This document shows positions 1 to 8,053 of a stretch of DNA of 33,088 bases, piece after piece. The first letter of the stretch is position 1; each line of letters opens with the position of its first letter. Position numbers and translations under genes: made by a program. The notes under the pieces were generated by a model. That model saw only the letters and a program-made list of their open reading frames with translations. It did no database searches and was not told the DNA's origin. Source of the DNA: Micromonospora sicca (GTDB lineage Bacteria; Actinomycetota; Actinomycetes; Mycobacteriales; Micromonosporaceae); NCBI RefSeq assembly GCF_003172935.1, contig NZ_QGKS01000212.1, positions 1 through 33,088 on the forward strand, in the 5' to 3' direction.

Positions 1-299
1 ACCGCGCCCTCCCCGGCCCGGTCCGCGGGCGCTGGTGGCTGCGCGCCCGGGGATTCACCACCGAATCCGCCGGCCCAGCCGGGCTCGACCGGATCGTCGG
101 GCGGTGCGGTGCCTTCCCCGACCACGGTGATCTCCGGAGCCGGTACGGGCTCGCTGAGCTGCTGGGTGGCGGAGAGGGCGGGGAGGTTGACCGCGACCGC
201 GAGTGCGGTGGCGGTGCCGAGGAGTGCGAAGAGCCCGAAGGCGTAACCGACACGGGACCGGTGGTGCCGCCGCGCGGCGGGCAGATTGACCATGGCCAT
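1..299 (-). CDS. N-terminal part of a single-pass membrane-anchored protein (runs off the left edge)
   Basis: On the reverse strand a frame starts at ATG 299 (a second ATG is at 293) and stays open to the window edge. An in-frame TAG lies about 60 bases upstream. It begins with a basic segment (residues 9-16, rich in Arg and His), then one hydrophobic helix at about residues 19-40, then a Pro/Gly/Glu-rich extracytoplasmic stretch with no recognisable domain in the 99 residues visible. This layout suits a signal anchor followed by a disordered linker, as in class F sortases or other surface proteins of this group, but the catalytic part is outside the window, so the function is not assigned. 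No convincing ribosome binding site precedes either ATG. It lies downstream of, and in the same direction as, the small gene ending at 400. Confidence 0.6.
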   Translation of the reverse strand, partial: MAMVNLPAARRHHRSRVGYAFGLFALLGTATALAVAVNLPALSATQQLSEPVPAPEITVVGEGTAPPDDPVEPGWAGGFGGESPGAQPPAPADRAGEGA

Positions 300-399
300 C
301 CCAGGTTCAGGGTCCGGGACGCGCGGGGTGGAGACTTCGCCGGGGTGGGCATACCGATTCTATGGCGGCGGCACGCCCCCCGACCTGGCAATCGCGGTG

Positions 400-684
400 T
401 CAGCCCACTCCGACCGGGGTCCGGGCGACCGGTCGCCGGGTGCGTACGGTGTGCGGGCGGGGCGCCGGCGCGGCCTGGAGCTGGCGCAGCCCGGCCGACT
501 GCACGAAGATCGACCGCCGGTTGACCGCGTCCCCCGCCGCGTTCAACTCGTAGCCGTCGAGCCACAGCCAGCCGTCGTACGTCGGCCAGTCGAGCACCCG
601 GATCACCCGGAACAGGATCGGTCGAAGGAACTGGACACTCGCCGCGCGAGTCACGTGCAGTACGTCACCGGAGCGGGGAAGCAC
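400..684 (-). CDS. Small conserved actinobacterial protein of unknown function (94 aa)
   Basis: The frame starts at GTG 684, five bases after an AGGAG Shine-Dalgarno sequence. An overlapping ATG at 686 is out of frame. The first 70 residues are compact, with several Trp residues around position 40 (WPTYDGWLWLDGYEL) and the segment RRSIFVQ near position 58. I recognise this pattern from short conserved hypothetical proteins of Micromonospora and Streptomyces, whose role is unknown. It has no signal peptide or membrane helix. The last 25 residues are Pro/Arg-rich and look like an unconserved tail. It sits about 100 bases upstream of the partial membrane protein on the same strand, so the two may be co-transcribed. 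Confidence 0.75.
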   Translation of the reverse strand: MLPRSGDVLHVTRAASVQFLRPILFRVIRVLDWPTYDGWLWLDGYELNAAGDAVNRRSIFVQSAGLRQLQAAPAPRPHTVRTRRPVARTPVGVG

Positions 685-705
685 ATGGGCTCCTGGGAAG
701 GGTCG

Positions 706-729
706 GCCGGCGGGCGAGCCGGCGGGCGC
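706..729. repeat. 12-bp tandem repeat, two copies
   Basis: GCCGGCGGGCGA at 706-717 is followed directly by GCCGGCGGGCGC at 718-729, so 11 of 12 bases match. It lies just upstream of the AGGAG site of the reverse-strand gene starting at 684. Confidence 0.6.
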
Positions 730-1041
730 TGATCGGGGGACAGTTCGGGCCCGGTGACGCAGGTCGTGCCTCGTGGACCGGCTGATCGCTTTTCGGTGCT
801 GGTCGGGCCGTACCCGCGGTGGCGCGCCGCCACCCGACCATCACCCGGCTGCTCCCGGTTACCGCTCCCGCCGCCGCAGCCGTCGGGCGTGCAGCGGCGG
901 GGTCTTCACCCCGGGGCAGGTCTCGTTACGGCAGCTCGGGCCGGCTCACCCCCCACCGACCAGCGACCGGCGGGATCACCACGTCGGGAGATCGAGTGGG
1001 GACGGTGAGTAACCCGTGCCATACGGACAGAGTGCATCAGT

Positions 1042-1067
1042 GACGTGCTTCATGCAAGTTGCACGTC
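1042..1067. promoter_or_regulatory. Perfect 7-bp inverted repeat, candidate operator
   Basis: GACGTGC (1042-1048) and GCACGTC (1061-1067) are exact reverse complements separated by 12 bases. The spacer is itself partly symmetric (CTT and AAG around CATGC). It is about 250 bases upstream of the XRE regulator gene, in the least GC-rich part of the intergenic region. Autoregulation by the XRE protein is possible but only inferred. Confidence 0.35.
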
Positions 1068-1318
1068 GACTTTTGCCGATACGCGAGCAGGACACGTGAA
1101 CGACATGCTTGATGACCTCGCTATCGGGACGGCACACTGGACGCCGGTTTCGCCCGTCGCGGCCGGTCGACGACCGGCACCACCCCTGCCGCGAACGATC
1201 GCCCGCCGTACCACGGGTCGCGCCCCCGGCGGGGGTCGAGCCGGGCGCGAGCGACCGGAGGTGGCCGGGTGAGCGCGAGGGACCGGGGTTCCCGCACCAC
1301 GACCCGGGGAGCGACGTC

Positions 1319-2200
1319 GTGAGCGAGCGGCGCAGCCCCACCATCCGGCGTCGTCGCCTGGGGGCGGAACTGCGCCGCCAGCGAGAGTCCGCCGGCATCA
1401 CGATCGAGACCGTCGCCGAGCAGCTCGAGTGCTCCGCCTCCAAGATCTCCCGGATCGAGACCGGCCACACCACCGCCACCCCCCGCGACGTCCGGGACAT
1501 GCTCCGGATCTACGGGGTGGTGGGCGCCGAGAGCGACGAGCTGGTGCAGATCGCCCGGGAGGCCCGCCAGAAGGGCTGGTGGCATCCGTACAGCACGGTG
1601 CTGGTCGGGGCGTACGTGGGGCTGGAGGCGGCGGCCAGCTCGATCCGGGCGTACGAGCAGCAGGTGGTGCCGGGCCTGCTGGAGACCGAGGAGTATGCGG
1701 GGGCGATGATCCGGGCCGCCCGGCCCGACTTCACCGCCGACCAGGTTCACCAGCGGGTGCGTGTCCGTCTGGGCCGTCAGTCGTTGTTGACCCAGGACGA
1801 TTCGGTCGATCTGTGGGTGGTGCTCGATGAGGCGGTGCTGAGCCGGCCGGTTGGCGGCGACGCGGTGATGCGTGGCCAGCTCAAACGGCTGGTGGAGGTG
1901 GCCGAACTGCCGAACGTGACGTTGCAGGTCCTGCCCTTCGAGGTGGGCGCGCACGCCGGCATGGACGGGACCTTCACGATCCTCAGCTTCCCCGAGCCGA
2001 GTGATCCCGATGTCGTGTACGCGGAGAACGCCACGGGTGGGCTCTTCCTGGAGAAGAGCGACGAACTGCAGAAGTACAGCTTCATCTTCGATCACATTCG
2101 AGCAGCGGCCATACGCCCGGAGGAATCCATCGCACACATCGCAAAACTGGCAGAGGAGCCACTGTGGAAATGGCGACCAAGGAGTTCCCCGTGGACCTGA
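1319..2200 (+). CDS. XRE-family transcriptional regulator with DUF5753 domain
   Basis: This is a DNA-binding regulator of the type abundant in Streptomyces and Micromonospora (WhiJ-like). An N-terminal helix-turn-helix covers about residues 12-67, with the classic ECSASKISRIETG recognition-helix region at 37-49. The rest, about 90-275, fits DUF5753, including YEQQVVPGLLETEEYA at 112-127. The chosen start is GTG 1319, eight bases after a GGGGAG site. The frame is open further upstream to 1109, but that extension is low-complexity and unlike the family. The last 37 bases overlap the next gene, which encodes its usual DUF397 partner, so the two are translationally coupled. Homologues act in development and antibiotic control; the target genes of this copy cannot be told from sequence. 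Confidence 0.9.
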   Translation: MSERRSPTIRRRRLGAELRRQRESAGITIETVAEQLECSASKISRIETGHTTATPRDVRDMLRIYGVVGAESDELVQIAREARQKGWWHPYSTVLVGAYVGLEAAASSIRAYEQQVVPGLLETEEYAGAMIRAARPDFTADQVHQRVRVRLGRQSLLTQDDSVDLWVVLDEAVLSRPVGGDAVMRGQLKRLVEVAELPNVTLQVLPFEVGAHAGMDGTFTILSFPEPSDPDVVYAENATGGLFLEKSDELQKYSFIFDHIRAAAIRPEESIAHIAKLAEEPLWKWRPRSSPWT

Positions 2201-2391
2201 CGCAGGCGACCTGGTTCAAGAGCTCGAAGAGCGGGCCGAACTGTGACAACTGCGTGGAGGTCGCGTACGTGACCTGGGCGGTCGGCGTCCGGGATTCGAA
2301 GGACAAGACCGGTCCCGCCCTGGTCTTCGCCCCGGGTGACTGGCACGCCTTCGTCGCGGGTGCCAGGGACGGTGTGTTCGCCCGGGCCTGA
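2164..2391 (+). CDS. DUF397 domain protein, partner of the XRE regulator
   Basis: This 75-residue protein carries the DUF397 signature: WFKSSKSGPNCDNCVEVA near residues 17-34, then VGVRDSKD and a C-terminal segment with FAPGDWHAFV. The start is GTG 2164 inside the end of the regulator gene, with a GAGGAG site six bases upstream; an ATG two codons in is an alternative. XRE-DUF5753 and DUF397 genes are found side by side across actinomycetes and are thought to work as a pair, with the small protein modulating or being controlled by the regulator, in a way compared to antidote-type systems. A hairpin terminator follows at 2417, so the pair is probably a self-contained transcription unit. Confidence 0.9.
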   Translation: MEMATKEFPVDLTQATWFKSSKSGPNCDNCVEVAYVTWAVGVRDSKDKTGPALVFAPGDWHAFVAGARDGVFARA

Positions 2392-2416
2392 CCCGGCGAC
2401 CCGGACTTGGGAAGCG

Positions 2417-2449
2417 TGGCCCCGCCCGGCAGCGTCGCCGGGCGGGCCA
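2417..2449 (+). terminator. Hairpin terminator after the XRE-DUF397 pair
   Basis: A 13-bp GC-rich stem with one bulged C closes on the six-base loop AGCGTC (2431-2436), 25 bases after the DUF397 stop. It has no U tract, as is common in actinobacteria. Confidence 0.6.
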
Positions 2450-2525
2450 TTCCCGTGTCCACGGATCCGTCCACCGGACGGGGCGGCGCGGGTCACCCGT
2501 CGCCACATTCGGTCCGCCTCGTTGA

Positions 2526-2561
2526 ACCGCACGGATCGGCAACACCGCACGGATCGGCAAC
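2526..2561. repeat. Perfect 18-bp tandem duplication upstream of the hypothetical gene at 2583
   Basis: ACCGCACGGATCGGCAAC occurs twice head to tail (2526-2543 and 2544-2561) with no mismatch, ending 21 bases before the ATG at 2583. It falls where a promoter or leader would be. It could be a pair of binding sites or a recent slip duplication. Confidence 0.7.
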
Positions 2562-2582
2562 CGAGCGAGGCAGGCGAGACGG

Positions 2583-2984
2583 ATGACGACGATCGGTTCA
2601 GACAACCTCACCAACGGCCCGGGCAAGCCGGAGCGGTTCGGCGGCAAGTACCGCGGCGCCCGCCGGGACACCGTGCTCACCGAGGTGGTCTCCGCCGACA
2701 GCGAGGTCGGTGGTCGGGACGGTGCCCCGCCGGAGCAGGCCGGTCCGCCACTGTCCCTGCCGTCGCTGGACCCGAACCCGCTCACCGAGCCGTCGTTCCC
2801 GCCGGCCGGTTGGCCGCTGGAGCCCACCGAGTCCCTGGTGGACCACCCGCTGCTGCGCGGCCTGCTGATGGAGCTGCCGCCGAAGGGCAGCGTCCCGCCG
2901 CCCGGCTGGCTGGACCGCTGGTTCGAGGCGACCCGGGCGATCCTGGAGCTGCTATACGTGCAGGGGACCGGCCGCTCGCGGTGA
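2583..2984 (+). CDS. Pro-rich hypothetical protein (133 aa)
   Basis: I do not recognise a family. The protein has a polar N-terminus with KPERFGGKYRGARRDT at about residues 15-30, a disordered Pro-rich middle (about 45-80), and a better-ordered C-terminal third ending in a predicted helix (RWFEATRAILELLYVQ). It has no signal peptide or membrane span. The start is ATG 2583, with a purine-rich but weak ribosome site upstream. The last 33 bases overlap the end of the convergent membrane-protein gene. Codon use matches the neighbours, which supports a real gene, probably restricted to this genus or family. Confidence 0.6.
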   Translation: MTTIGSDNLTNGPGKPERFGGKYRGARRDTVLTEVVSADSEVGGRDGAPPEQAGPPLSLPSLDPNPLTEPSFPPAGWPLEPTESLVDHPLLRGLLMELPPKGSVPPPGWLDRWFEATRAILELLYVQGTGRSR

Positions 2985-3551
2985 GCTGACGGCCACCGGC
3001 ATCGCCCGTTCGGCGAGCCGGTTGTGCCGCAGCGCATGGCGTACCCCGATCGTGGCGATCCCCAGGACGCCGACGGTGACCGCGGCGCCGGTCGGGCCGG
3101 GCCCGGTGAAGAGGTCGAGGCCGGCAGCCGACACCACGGCCGGGACGGTCGCCAGGGCGGTGACCTGCACCGGCAGCCCGATCAGCGGGTGCGCGGCGGC
3201 GGCCCGCAGGCCGTGCGGGGCCGGGGTCTCCGGCGCCCGGGCGAACGCCCCGGCGCCGGCCCGCAGCCGCCGGACCCGGCGGACGGTGCAGACCGCGACC
3301 AGCAGCGCCGGGACCGCCGCGAGGGCGAGGCGGCCGGCTGCCCGGTCCACCGCCGTGCCGCCCGCGTTCTGCAGGCCGGTGAACAGCACCGCCGCGGTCA
3401 GCGCCAGGCCGGTCAGGACCAGAGCGGACACCCATCCGGTACGCCGGCGGAGCGCGCGGGCGCGGTCCAGCCGGGGCAGTCCGTCTGCGACGACGGCGGC
3501 GGCCACCCAGACGGCGGCGACCGGGAGCAGCACGGCGAGCTGGTCAGCCAT
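2952..3551 (-). CDS. Multi-pass membrane protein of unknown function
   Basis: The chosen start is ATG 3551, with a GAGG site nine bases upstream. A GTG at 3581 would add ten residues and cannot be excluded. The 199-residue product is very rich in Ala, Leu and Val. It has about five hydrophobic segments: one at the N-terminus, a pair around residues 40-60 and 75-90, and a pair in the C-terminal half. Short Arg-rich loops between them would sit on the cytoplasmic side. No catalytic motif or known family is apparent. Its 3' end overlaps the convergent gene by 33 bases, and it is divergent from the protease gene at 3768. Confidence 0.6.
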   Translation of the reverse strand: MADQLAVLLPVAAVWVAAAVVADGLPRLDRARALRRRTGWVSALVLTGLALTAAVLFTGLQNAGGTAVDRAAGRLALAAVPALLVAVCTVRRVRRLRAGAGAFARAPETPAPHGLRAAAAHPLIGLPVQVTALATVPAVVSAAGLDLFTGPGPTGAAVTVGVLGIATIGVRHALRHNRLAERAMPVAVSSPRAAGPLHV

Positions 3552-3606
3552 GCCACTAGCCTCGCCGAGCTCGGCGTTCACCGGATCCGGGGCCGGCCCC
3601 CGGTTC

Positions 3607-3632
3607 GGCCCCTACGTCAGCCCGTAGGGGCC
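3607..3632. promoter_or_regulatory. Perfect 10-bp inverted repeat between divergent genes
   Basis: GGCCCCTACG (3607-3616) and CGTAGGGGCC (3623-3632) are exact reverse complements around a six-base loop. The site lies between the membrane-protein start (3551, reverse) and the protease start (3768, forward), where no terminator is expected. That makes an operator or leader hairpin more likely. A second, weaker symmetric pair (TGGAA 3648-3652, TTCCA 3664-3668) follows. Confidence 0.5.
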
Positions 3633-3767
3633 ATCCCACCGGTGATATGGAAACTTCGACATGTTCCACCTTCCTCCCGTTGACCTAGTCTCAGACTGAT
3701 CGGTCAGCGTCGATCTGCCTGCCTCGCCGGGCGGACGATCGGGTGCCGGTCGGAGGGAGGTAGGGAG

Positions 3768-5777
3768 ATGGGTCTCCCATACAGGTCCGTACTCGTCGGC
3801 GTGACCGCCCTGACGATGCTCGCGGCGGCCAGCCCCGCGCTGGCCGCCGAACCGACCGGCGTCGTCCGGGCCGCCGGTGGCCCCACCGCGGTGGCCGACA
3901 GCTACATCGTCGTGTTGAAGGACAGTGCCGTCGCCCCCAGCCGGGTCGCCGACACCGCACGGCGGCTGACCGCCCGGCACGGCGGCAGCGTCGCCCGCAC
4001 CTGGCGCGCGGCGCTGCGCGGCTTCGAGGTCCGGGTCGGCGCGCCCGCCGCCGCGCGGATCGCCGCCGACCCCGCCGTGGCGTACGTGGAGCAGAACCAC
4101 ACCGTCTCGATCTCCGGCACCCAGACGAACCCGCCGTCCTGGGGTCTGGACCGGATCGACCAGCGCAACCTGCCGCTGAACAGCTCGTACACCTACCCCA
4201 ACACGGCGAGCAACGTGCGCGCCTACATCATCGACACCGGCGTGCTGTTCGGGCACAACGACTTCGGCGGCCGGGCGGTCTCCGGCTTCGACGCGGTGGA
4301 CGGCGGCTCGGCCGACGACTGCAACGGCCACGGCACGCACGTCGCGGGCACCGTGGGCGGCTCCTCGTACGGGGTGGCCAAGGGCGTTCAGATCGTCGGC
4401 GTCCGGGTGCTCAACTGCCAGGGCAGCGGCACGAACGCCCAGGTGGTGTCCGGCATCGACTGGGTCACCGCGAACGCGGTCAAGCCGGCGGTGGCGAACA
4501 TGAGCCTCGGCGGCTCCGCCGACAGCTCGATCGACACGGCGGTCAGCAACTCCATCAACTCCGGCATCACCTACGCGGTGGCGGCCGGCAACGGCGACAT
4601 CCTCGGCAACCGGCAGAACGCCTGCAACTACTCCCCGGCCCGGGTCGCGTCCGCGATCACCGTCGGCGCCACCCAGAACAACGACGCCGCCGCCAGCTTC
4701 TCCAACTACGGCACCTGCGTCGACATCCTGGCGCCGGGCGTCAACATCACCTCGGCCTGGTACACCGGCAGCAGCGCGACGAACACGATCAGCGGCACCT
4801 CGATGGCGTCGCCGCACGTCGCCGGCGCCGCGGCGCTCGTGCTCTCGGCGAACCCGTCGTGGAGCCCGCAGCAGGTGCGGGACAGCCTGGTCAACAACGC
4901 CACCCCGAACGTGGTGACCAACGTGGGCACCGGCACCCCGAACCGGCTGCTCTACGTGGTCAACGGCAGCACACCACCGCCGACCAACGACTTCTCCGTC
5001 TCGGTGTCGCCCACCGCCGGATCCACCGCCCCCGGTGGCTCGGTGAGCGCCACCGTCGCCACGGCCACCACCAACGGCTCCGCCCAGTCGGTCAGCCTCT
5101 CGGCCAGTGGCCTGCCGGCCGGCGCCACCGCCGCGTTCAACCCGGCCACGGTGACCTCCGGCGGCTCGTCCACCCTCACCATCACCACCTCGGCGAGCAC
5201 CCCGCCCGGCACGTACGCGGTCACGGTCAGCGGTACGGCGGCCTCGGGCACGAAGACGGCGAGCTACTCCCTCACCGTCACCGGCACCGGTGGCTGCACC
5301 GGCGCCGGTCAGAAGCTCGCCAACCCGGGCTTCGAGTCCGGTAACACCGGGTGGACCGCCACCTCCGGGGTGATCGGCCAGTACGGCTCCTCCGGCCAGC
5401 CGCCCCGCTCCGGCACCTGGAACGCCTGGCTGGACGGGTACGGGACCTCGCACACCGACACCCTGGCCCAGTCGGTGGCCCTGCCGGCCGGCTGCTCGTC
5501 GTACAGCCTGAGCTTCTGGCTGCACATCGACACCGCCGAGACCACCACCGGCACCGCCTACGACACGCTGCGGGTACAGGTGCTCAACAGCAGCGGCTCG
5601 GTGCTGGCCACGCTCGCCACCTACTCGAACCTGAACAAGAACACCGGCTACGCGCAGAAGTCGTTCAACCTGGGCGCATACGCCGGCCAGACCATCCAGA
5701 TCAAGTTCACCGGCGTGGAGGACATCTCCCTGCAGACCTCGTTCGTCCTCGACGACACCGCGCTGAACGTCTCCTGA
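3768..5777 (+). CDS. Secreted subtilisin-like serine protease (S8A, proteinase K/aqualysin type) with C-terminal accessory domains
   Basis: This 669-residue exported protease has an Ala-rich signal peptide (about 1-27) and an I9-type inhibitory propeptide (about 43-113). The S8 catalytic domain covers about 125-395, with Asp156 (IIDTGV), His188 (NGHGTHVAG), oxyanion Asn275 (AAGN) and Ser345 ([11 protein letters not shown]). Cys185/Cys217 and Cys286/Cys317 could form disulfides as in aqualysin relatives. An Ig-like beta domain at about 405-505 and a beta-sandwich of carbohydrate- or substrate-binding appearance at 510-669 follow. The two extra domains make it longer than the roughly 400-residue core family and suggest binding to an insoluble substrate. 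The start is ATG 3768 after a GGAGG-rich stretch. A terminator follows at 5795. It probably matures by autoproteolysis outside the cell. Confidence 0.95.
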   Translation: MGLPYRSVLVGVTALTMLAAASPALAAEPTGVVRAAGGPTAVADSYIVVLKDSAVAPSRVADTARRLTARHGGSVARTWRAALRGFEVRVGAPAAARIAADPAVAYVEQNHTVSISGTQTNPPSWGLDRIDQRNLPLNSSYTYPNTASNVRAYIIDTGVLFGHNDFGGRAVSGFDAVDGGSADDCNGHGTHVAGTVGGSSYGVAKGVQIVGVRVLNCQGSGTNAQVVSGIDWVTANAVKPAVANMSLGGSADSSIDTAVSNSINSGITYAVAAGNGDILGNRQNACNYSPARVASAITVGATQNNDAAASFSNYGTCVDILAPGVNITSAWYTGSSATNTISGTSMASPHVAGAAALVLSANPSWSPQQVRDSLVNNATPNVVTNVGTGTPNRLLYVVNGSTPPPTNDFSVSVSPTAGSTAPGGSVSATVATATTNGSAQSVSLSASGLPAGATAAFNPATVTSGGSSTLTITTSASTPPGTYAVTVSGTAASGTKTASYSLTVTGTGGCTGAGQKLANPGFESGNTGWTATSGVIGQYGSSGQPPRSGTWNAWLDGYGTSHTDTLAQSVALPAGCSSYSLSFWLHIDTAETTTGTAYDTLRVQVLNSSGSVLATLATYSNLNKNTGYAQKSFNLGAYAGQTIQIKFTGVEDISLQTSFVLDDTALNVS

Positions 5778-5794
5778 GCCAACCTTCCCACCGG

Positions 5795-5830
5795 CGTCCG
5801 GCGGTCACCTCCACGGGTGGCCGCCGGGCG
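5795..5830. terminator. Bidirectional hairpin terminator between protease and glycosyltransferase genes
   Basis: A 15-bp stem (5795-5809 with 5816-5830, two G-U pairs) closes on a six-base loop. It lies between two genes that end towards each other, so it can serve both strands. Confidence 0.7.
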
Positions 5831-5871
5831 TCGTTTCCGGGCCGAGGCCAGCCGGCCGGCCGGTGTCGGGC

Positions 5872-6678
5872 TCAGACGGCGAAGGTGGGCGGGCGTTCCG
5901 TGGCCGGGGGCGGCGGGGTGGCCTTCCACAGGCCGGTCTTCTGGGCCGCCAGGCGGGACAGGTAGGCCGGGTTGAGGATGACGTACCGGCGCCAGAGCCG
6001 CTTCGGCTCCAGCCCGAGCCGCCAGACCCACTCCAGCCCGGCGCGCTGCATCCACGGCGGGGGGTTGCGCAGCAGGCCGGCGTGGTAGTCGAAGGCCGCG
6101 CCGACCGCCATCAGCGGCATGTCCAGCAGCGGCCGCATGGCGTACGCGAAGACCTCCTGCCGGGGGCAGCCCAGCCCGACCAGGACGAGCCGGGCACCGC
6201 TGGCCTTGATCCGGTCGGCGATCTCCACGTCCTCGCCGGGCTGCACCTGACGGAACTTCGACGGCTCGACGCCGGCGATCTTCAGCGCCGGGAACTTCTC
6301 CTCCAGCGCGGGGATCAGCCGCGCCAGGGTCTCCTCCGTGGAGCCGTACAGGTAGACCGGCAGCCCCTCGTCGGCGCAGCGGGCGAGCACCCGGAGGGTG
6401 AGCTCGGGGCCGTACACCCGGTCGGTGAGGCCCGCGCCGTGCAGCAGGTTCAGCGCCCAGCGGACCGGCTGGCCGTCCGGCGTGACCACGTCGAACGAGT
6501 TGAGCCGGGCGTTGTGCGCCGGGTCGAGCACCCCGGTCATCACCCCGTGCACGGCCAGCGCGGTCAGCGCCAGCGGACGGCGCTCCCGCGCCGCGGTGAC
6601 GACCGCCTCGGTGGCCGTGGCGTAGTCGGTCGCGTCGACGAGCACGCCGAGCACGTTCCGCTTGGTGCCGGTGGTCAT
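5872..6678 (-). CDS. WecG/TagA/CpsF-family glycosyltransferase
   Basis: This family transfers an amino-sugar (ManNAc-type) from a UDP donor to an undecaprenyl-diphosphate-linked sugar at the inner face of the membrane, in teichoic acid, exopolysaccharide or enterobacterial common antigen synthesis. The 268 residues match family length. Visible motifs are VVTPDGQPV (64-72, with Asp68 at the position of the proposed TagA catalytic Asp), VGLGCPRQE (167-175), [11 protein letters not shown] (191-201), and the basic C-terminal appendage WMQRAGLEW...RLWRRY (209-232) that helps membrane attachment. It starts at ATG 6678 and overlaps the upstream epimerase stop by four bases, so the two are co-translated. 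No other polysaccharide genes are nearby, so the polymer it builds is unknown. Confidence 0.92.
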   Translation of the reverse strand: MTTGTKRNVLGVLVDATDYATATEAVVTAARERRPLALTALAVHGVMTGVLDPAHNARLNSFDVVTPDGQPVRWALNLLHGAGLTDRVYGPELTLRVLARCADEGLPVYLYGSTEETLARLIPALEEKFPALKIAGVEPSKFRQVQPGEDVEIADRIKASGARLVLVGLGCPRQEVFAYAMRPLLDMPLMAVGAAFDYHAGLLRNPPPWMQRAGLEWVWRLGLEPKRLWRRYVILNPAYLSRLAAQKTGLWKATPPPPATERPPTFAV

Positions 6679-7748
6679 GCCTGCGGCACCCACTTGTCCA
6701 CGTTGGCCTCGTAGATCTCGCGCGCGATCATCGGCACGTCGTAGACCTGCTTCCAGTCCGGGTAGTCGGCCTGGAACGCCTCGTTCGAGCCGATCCACCA
6801 CTTGTGGTCGCCGATCCGGTTCGCCTCGACGTACTCGCTGATCATCTCCTGGCCGGTGATCTCCTCCGCCAGCGCGAAGACCTCGCGCATGGAGATGTTG
6901 GAGTGCCGGCCGCCGCCCAGGTTGTAGACCGCCGCCGAGCGCGGGTTGCGGAAGAACGCCTCGAACGCGGAGACCACGTCCGAGCTGTGGATGGCGTCCC
7001 GGACCTGCTTGCCCTGGTAGCCGAAGATCTTGTACGTCCGGCGCTCCATGTTCGCGCGCATCACGTAGCCGAGGAAGCCGTGCAGCTCGGTGGCCGAGTG
7101 CGCCGGGCCGGTCAGTGTGCCGCCCCGGAAGCAGGCGGTCTTCATGCCGAAGTAGCGGCCGTACTCCTGGACCATCACGTCGGCGGCGACCTTGGAGGCG
7201 CCGAAGACCGAGTGCAGGCAGGCGTCGATCGACATGTCCTCGCGGACGCCCTGGTAGTACGGGTGGTCCTCGGGCAGCTCGTAGCGGGTCTCCAGCTCCA
7301 TCAGCGGGAGGCTGTTCGGCCGGTCGCCGTAGACCTTGTTGGTCGAGCAGTGGATCACCGGCGTCTCGATGCAGTGCTCGCGGACGGTCTGCAGCACGTT
7401 GAGGGTGCCGCCGGCGTTGACGTCGAAGTCGGTGAACGGGTCCCGGACGGCCCAGTCGTGCGACGGCTGCGCGGCGGTGTGGATCACCACGGCGATGTCC
7501 CGGCCGTAGCGGGCGAAGAGCTTCGCCAGCGCGTCCCGGTCCCGGATGTCGATGCTGTGGTGCGAGTACGCGGAGCCGAGCTCGTCGGTCAGCCGGCGGA
7601 CGTTCCAGGCGGTCGACGCCTCGGCGCCGAAGAACTCCTGCCGCATGTCGTTGTCGATGCCGACCACGTCGAGCCCGAGGCCGGCGAAGTGCCGGACCGC
7701 CTCCGAGCCGATCAGACCGCCCGAGCCGGTCACCAACGCGACAGTCAC
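6675..7748 (-). CDS. NAD-dependent sugar-nucleotide epimerase/dehydratase (extended SDR, CDP-tyvelose epimerase-like)
   Basis: The 357-residue product is an extended short-chain dehydrogenase/reductase. An N-terminal NAD-binding loop, GSGGLIG (8-14), sits in a Rossmann fold, with acidic IDND at 31-34. Asn111 (VNAGGT), Ser135/Thr136 (HCSTNKVYG) and Lys186 (FGASK) occupy active-site positions. The residue aligned with the usual catalytic Tyr is Phe182. I recall this [12 protein letters not shown] form from a subgroup related to CDP-paratose/tyvelose 2-epimerases, so it may be a subfamily trait. The start is GTG 7748, six bases after AGGAG. It precedes and overlaps the glycosyltransferase gene and probably makes its sugar-nucleotide donor or a related one. 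The substrate is not determined. Confidence 0.88.
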   Translation of the reverse strand: MTVALVTGSGGLIGSEAVRHFAGLGLDVVGIDNDMRQEFFGAEASTAWNVRRLTDELGSAYSHHSIDIRDRDALAKLFARYGRDIAVVIHTAAQPSHDWAVRDPFTDFDVNAGGTLNVLQTVREHCIETPVIHCSTNKVYGDRPNSLPLMELETRYELPEDHPYYQGVREDMSIDACLHSVFGASKVAADVMVQEYGRYFGMKTACFRGGTLTGPAHSATELHGFLGYVMRANMERRTYKIFGYQGKQVRDAIHSSDVVSAFEAFFRNPRSAAVYNLGGGRHSNISMREVFALAEEITGQEMISEYVEANRIGDHKWWIGSNEAFQADYPDWKQVYDVPMIAREIYEANVDKWVPQA

Positions 7749-7823
7749 ACGCCACTCCTGGTCAGTAGGAGGCAGGGAAACCATCGGAGCATAGCGTGAC
7801 GTCCGGCACGCCCCGATATGACG

Positions 7824-7852
7824 CGAGGGCCCCGCAAGCTGCGGAGCCCTCG
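7824..7852 (-). terminator. Terminator of tRNA-Leu
   Basis: A 13-bp stem (one G-U pair) with a three-base loop lies directly after the CCA end of the tRNA on the reverse strand and before the epimerase gene. It has no U tract. Confidence 0.7.
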
Positions 7853-7855
7853 TGA

Positions 7856-7941
7856 TGGTGGGGAAGGGGGGAGTTGAACCCCCACGTCCTTTCGGACACA
7901 CGGACCTGAACCGTGCGCGTCTGCCATTCCGCCACTTCCCC
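7856..7941 (-). tRNA. tRNA-Leu(CAG)
   Basis: On the reverse strand the acceptor arm GGGGAAG (7941-7935) pairs with CTTCCCC (7866-7860). It is followed by A73 and an encoded CCA end (7859-7856). The anticodon stem CACGG/CCGTG closes the loop TTCAGGT with anticodon CAG, reading the common Leu codon CUG. A variable arm (TGTCCGAAAGGACG region) and a T-arm containing GGTTCAACTCC complete a class II tRNA of 83 bases plus CCA. It reads a codon that dominates this genome. It does not read the TTA codon noted in fhaB. Confidence 0.97.
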
Positions 7942-8026
7942 GTGGCCCGACCTGGAACAACCGTATCCCATCGCGGTCCCCCCACCTGCGGCGGGTGCCG
8001 AGACATATTACGCTGTCACCGGTCAT

Positions 8027-8053
8027 CGCCACGAGCGATCACCGTTCGTGGCG
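8027..8053. promoter_or_regulatory. 8-bp inverted repeat upstream of the fhaA operon
   Basis: CGCCACGA (8027-8034) and TCGTGGCG (8046-8053) are exact reverse complements 11 bases apart. They lie between the divergent tRNA-Leu and fhaA. Spacing of about two helical turns between arm centres suits a dimeric regulator. A separate 12-bp perfect palindrome, CCGTTCGAACGG, lies at 8082-8093. Confidence 0.4.

Larger units (their letters stand above)
685..1318. other. 634-bp intergenic region between divergent genes
   Basis: I see no convincing gene here on either strand; the open frames lack family resemblance and are typical of high-GC DNA. The stretch separates the reverse-strand gene starting at 684 from the XRE regulator starting at 1319. 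It holds a two-copy 12-bp tandem repeat at 706-729, a 7-bp inverted repeat at 1042-1067 in a locally less GC-rich patch, and a long imperfect stem (arms at 1216-1225 and 1243-1256) in what may be the leader of the regulator. Promoters for both flanking genes should lie here, but I find no hexamer pair good enough to name. Confidence 0.6.

Noticed and set aside
1109..1318. 70-residue N-terminal extension of the XRE regulator
   Set aside because: The extension is Arg/Pro-rich and unlike family members, and a good ribosome site directly precedes GTG 1319.
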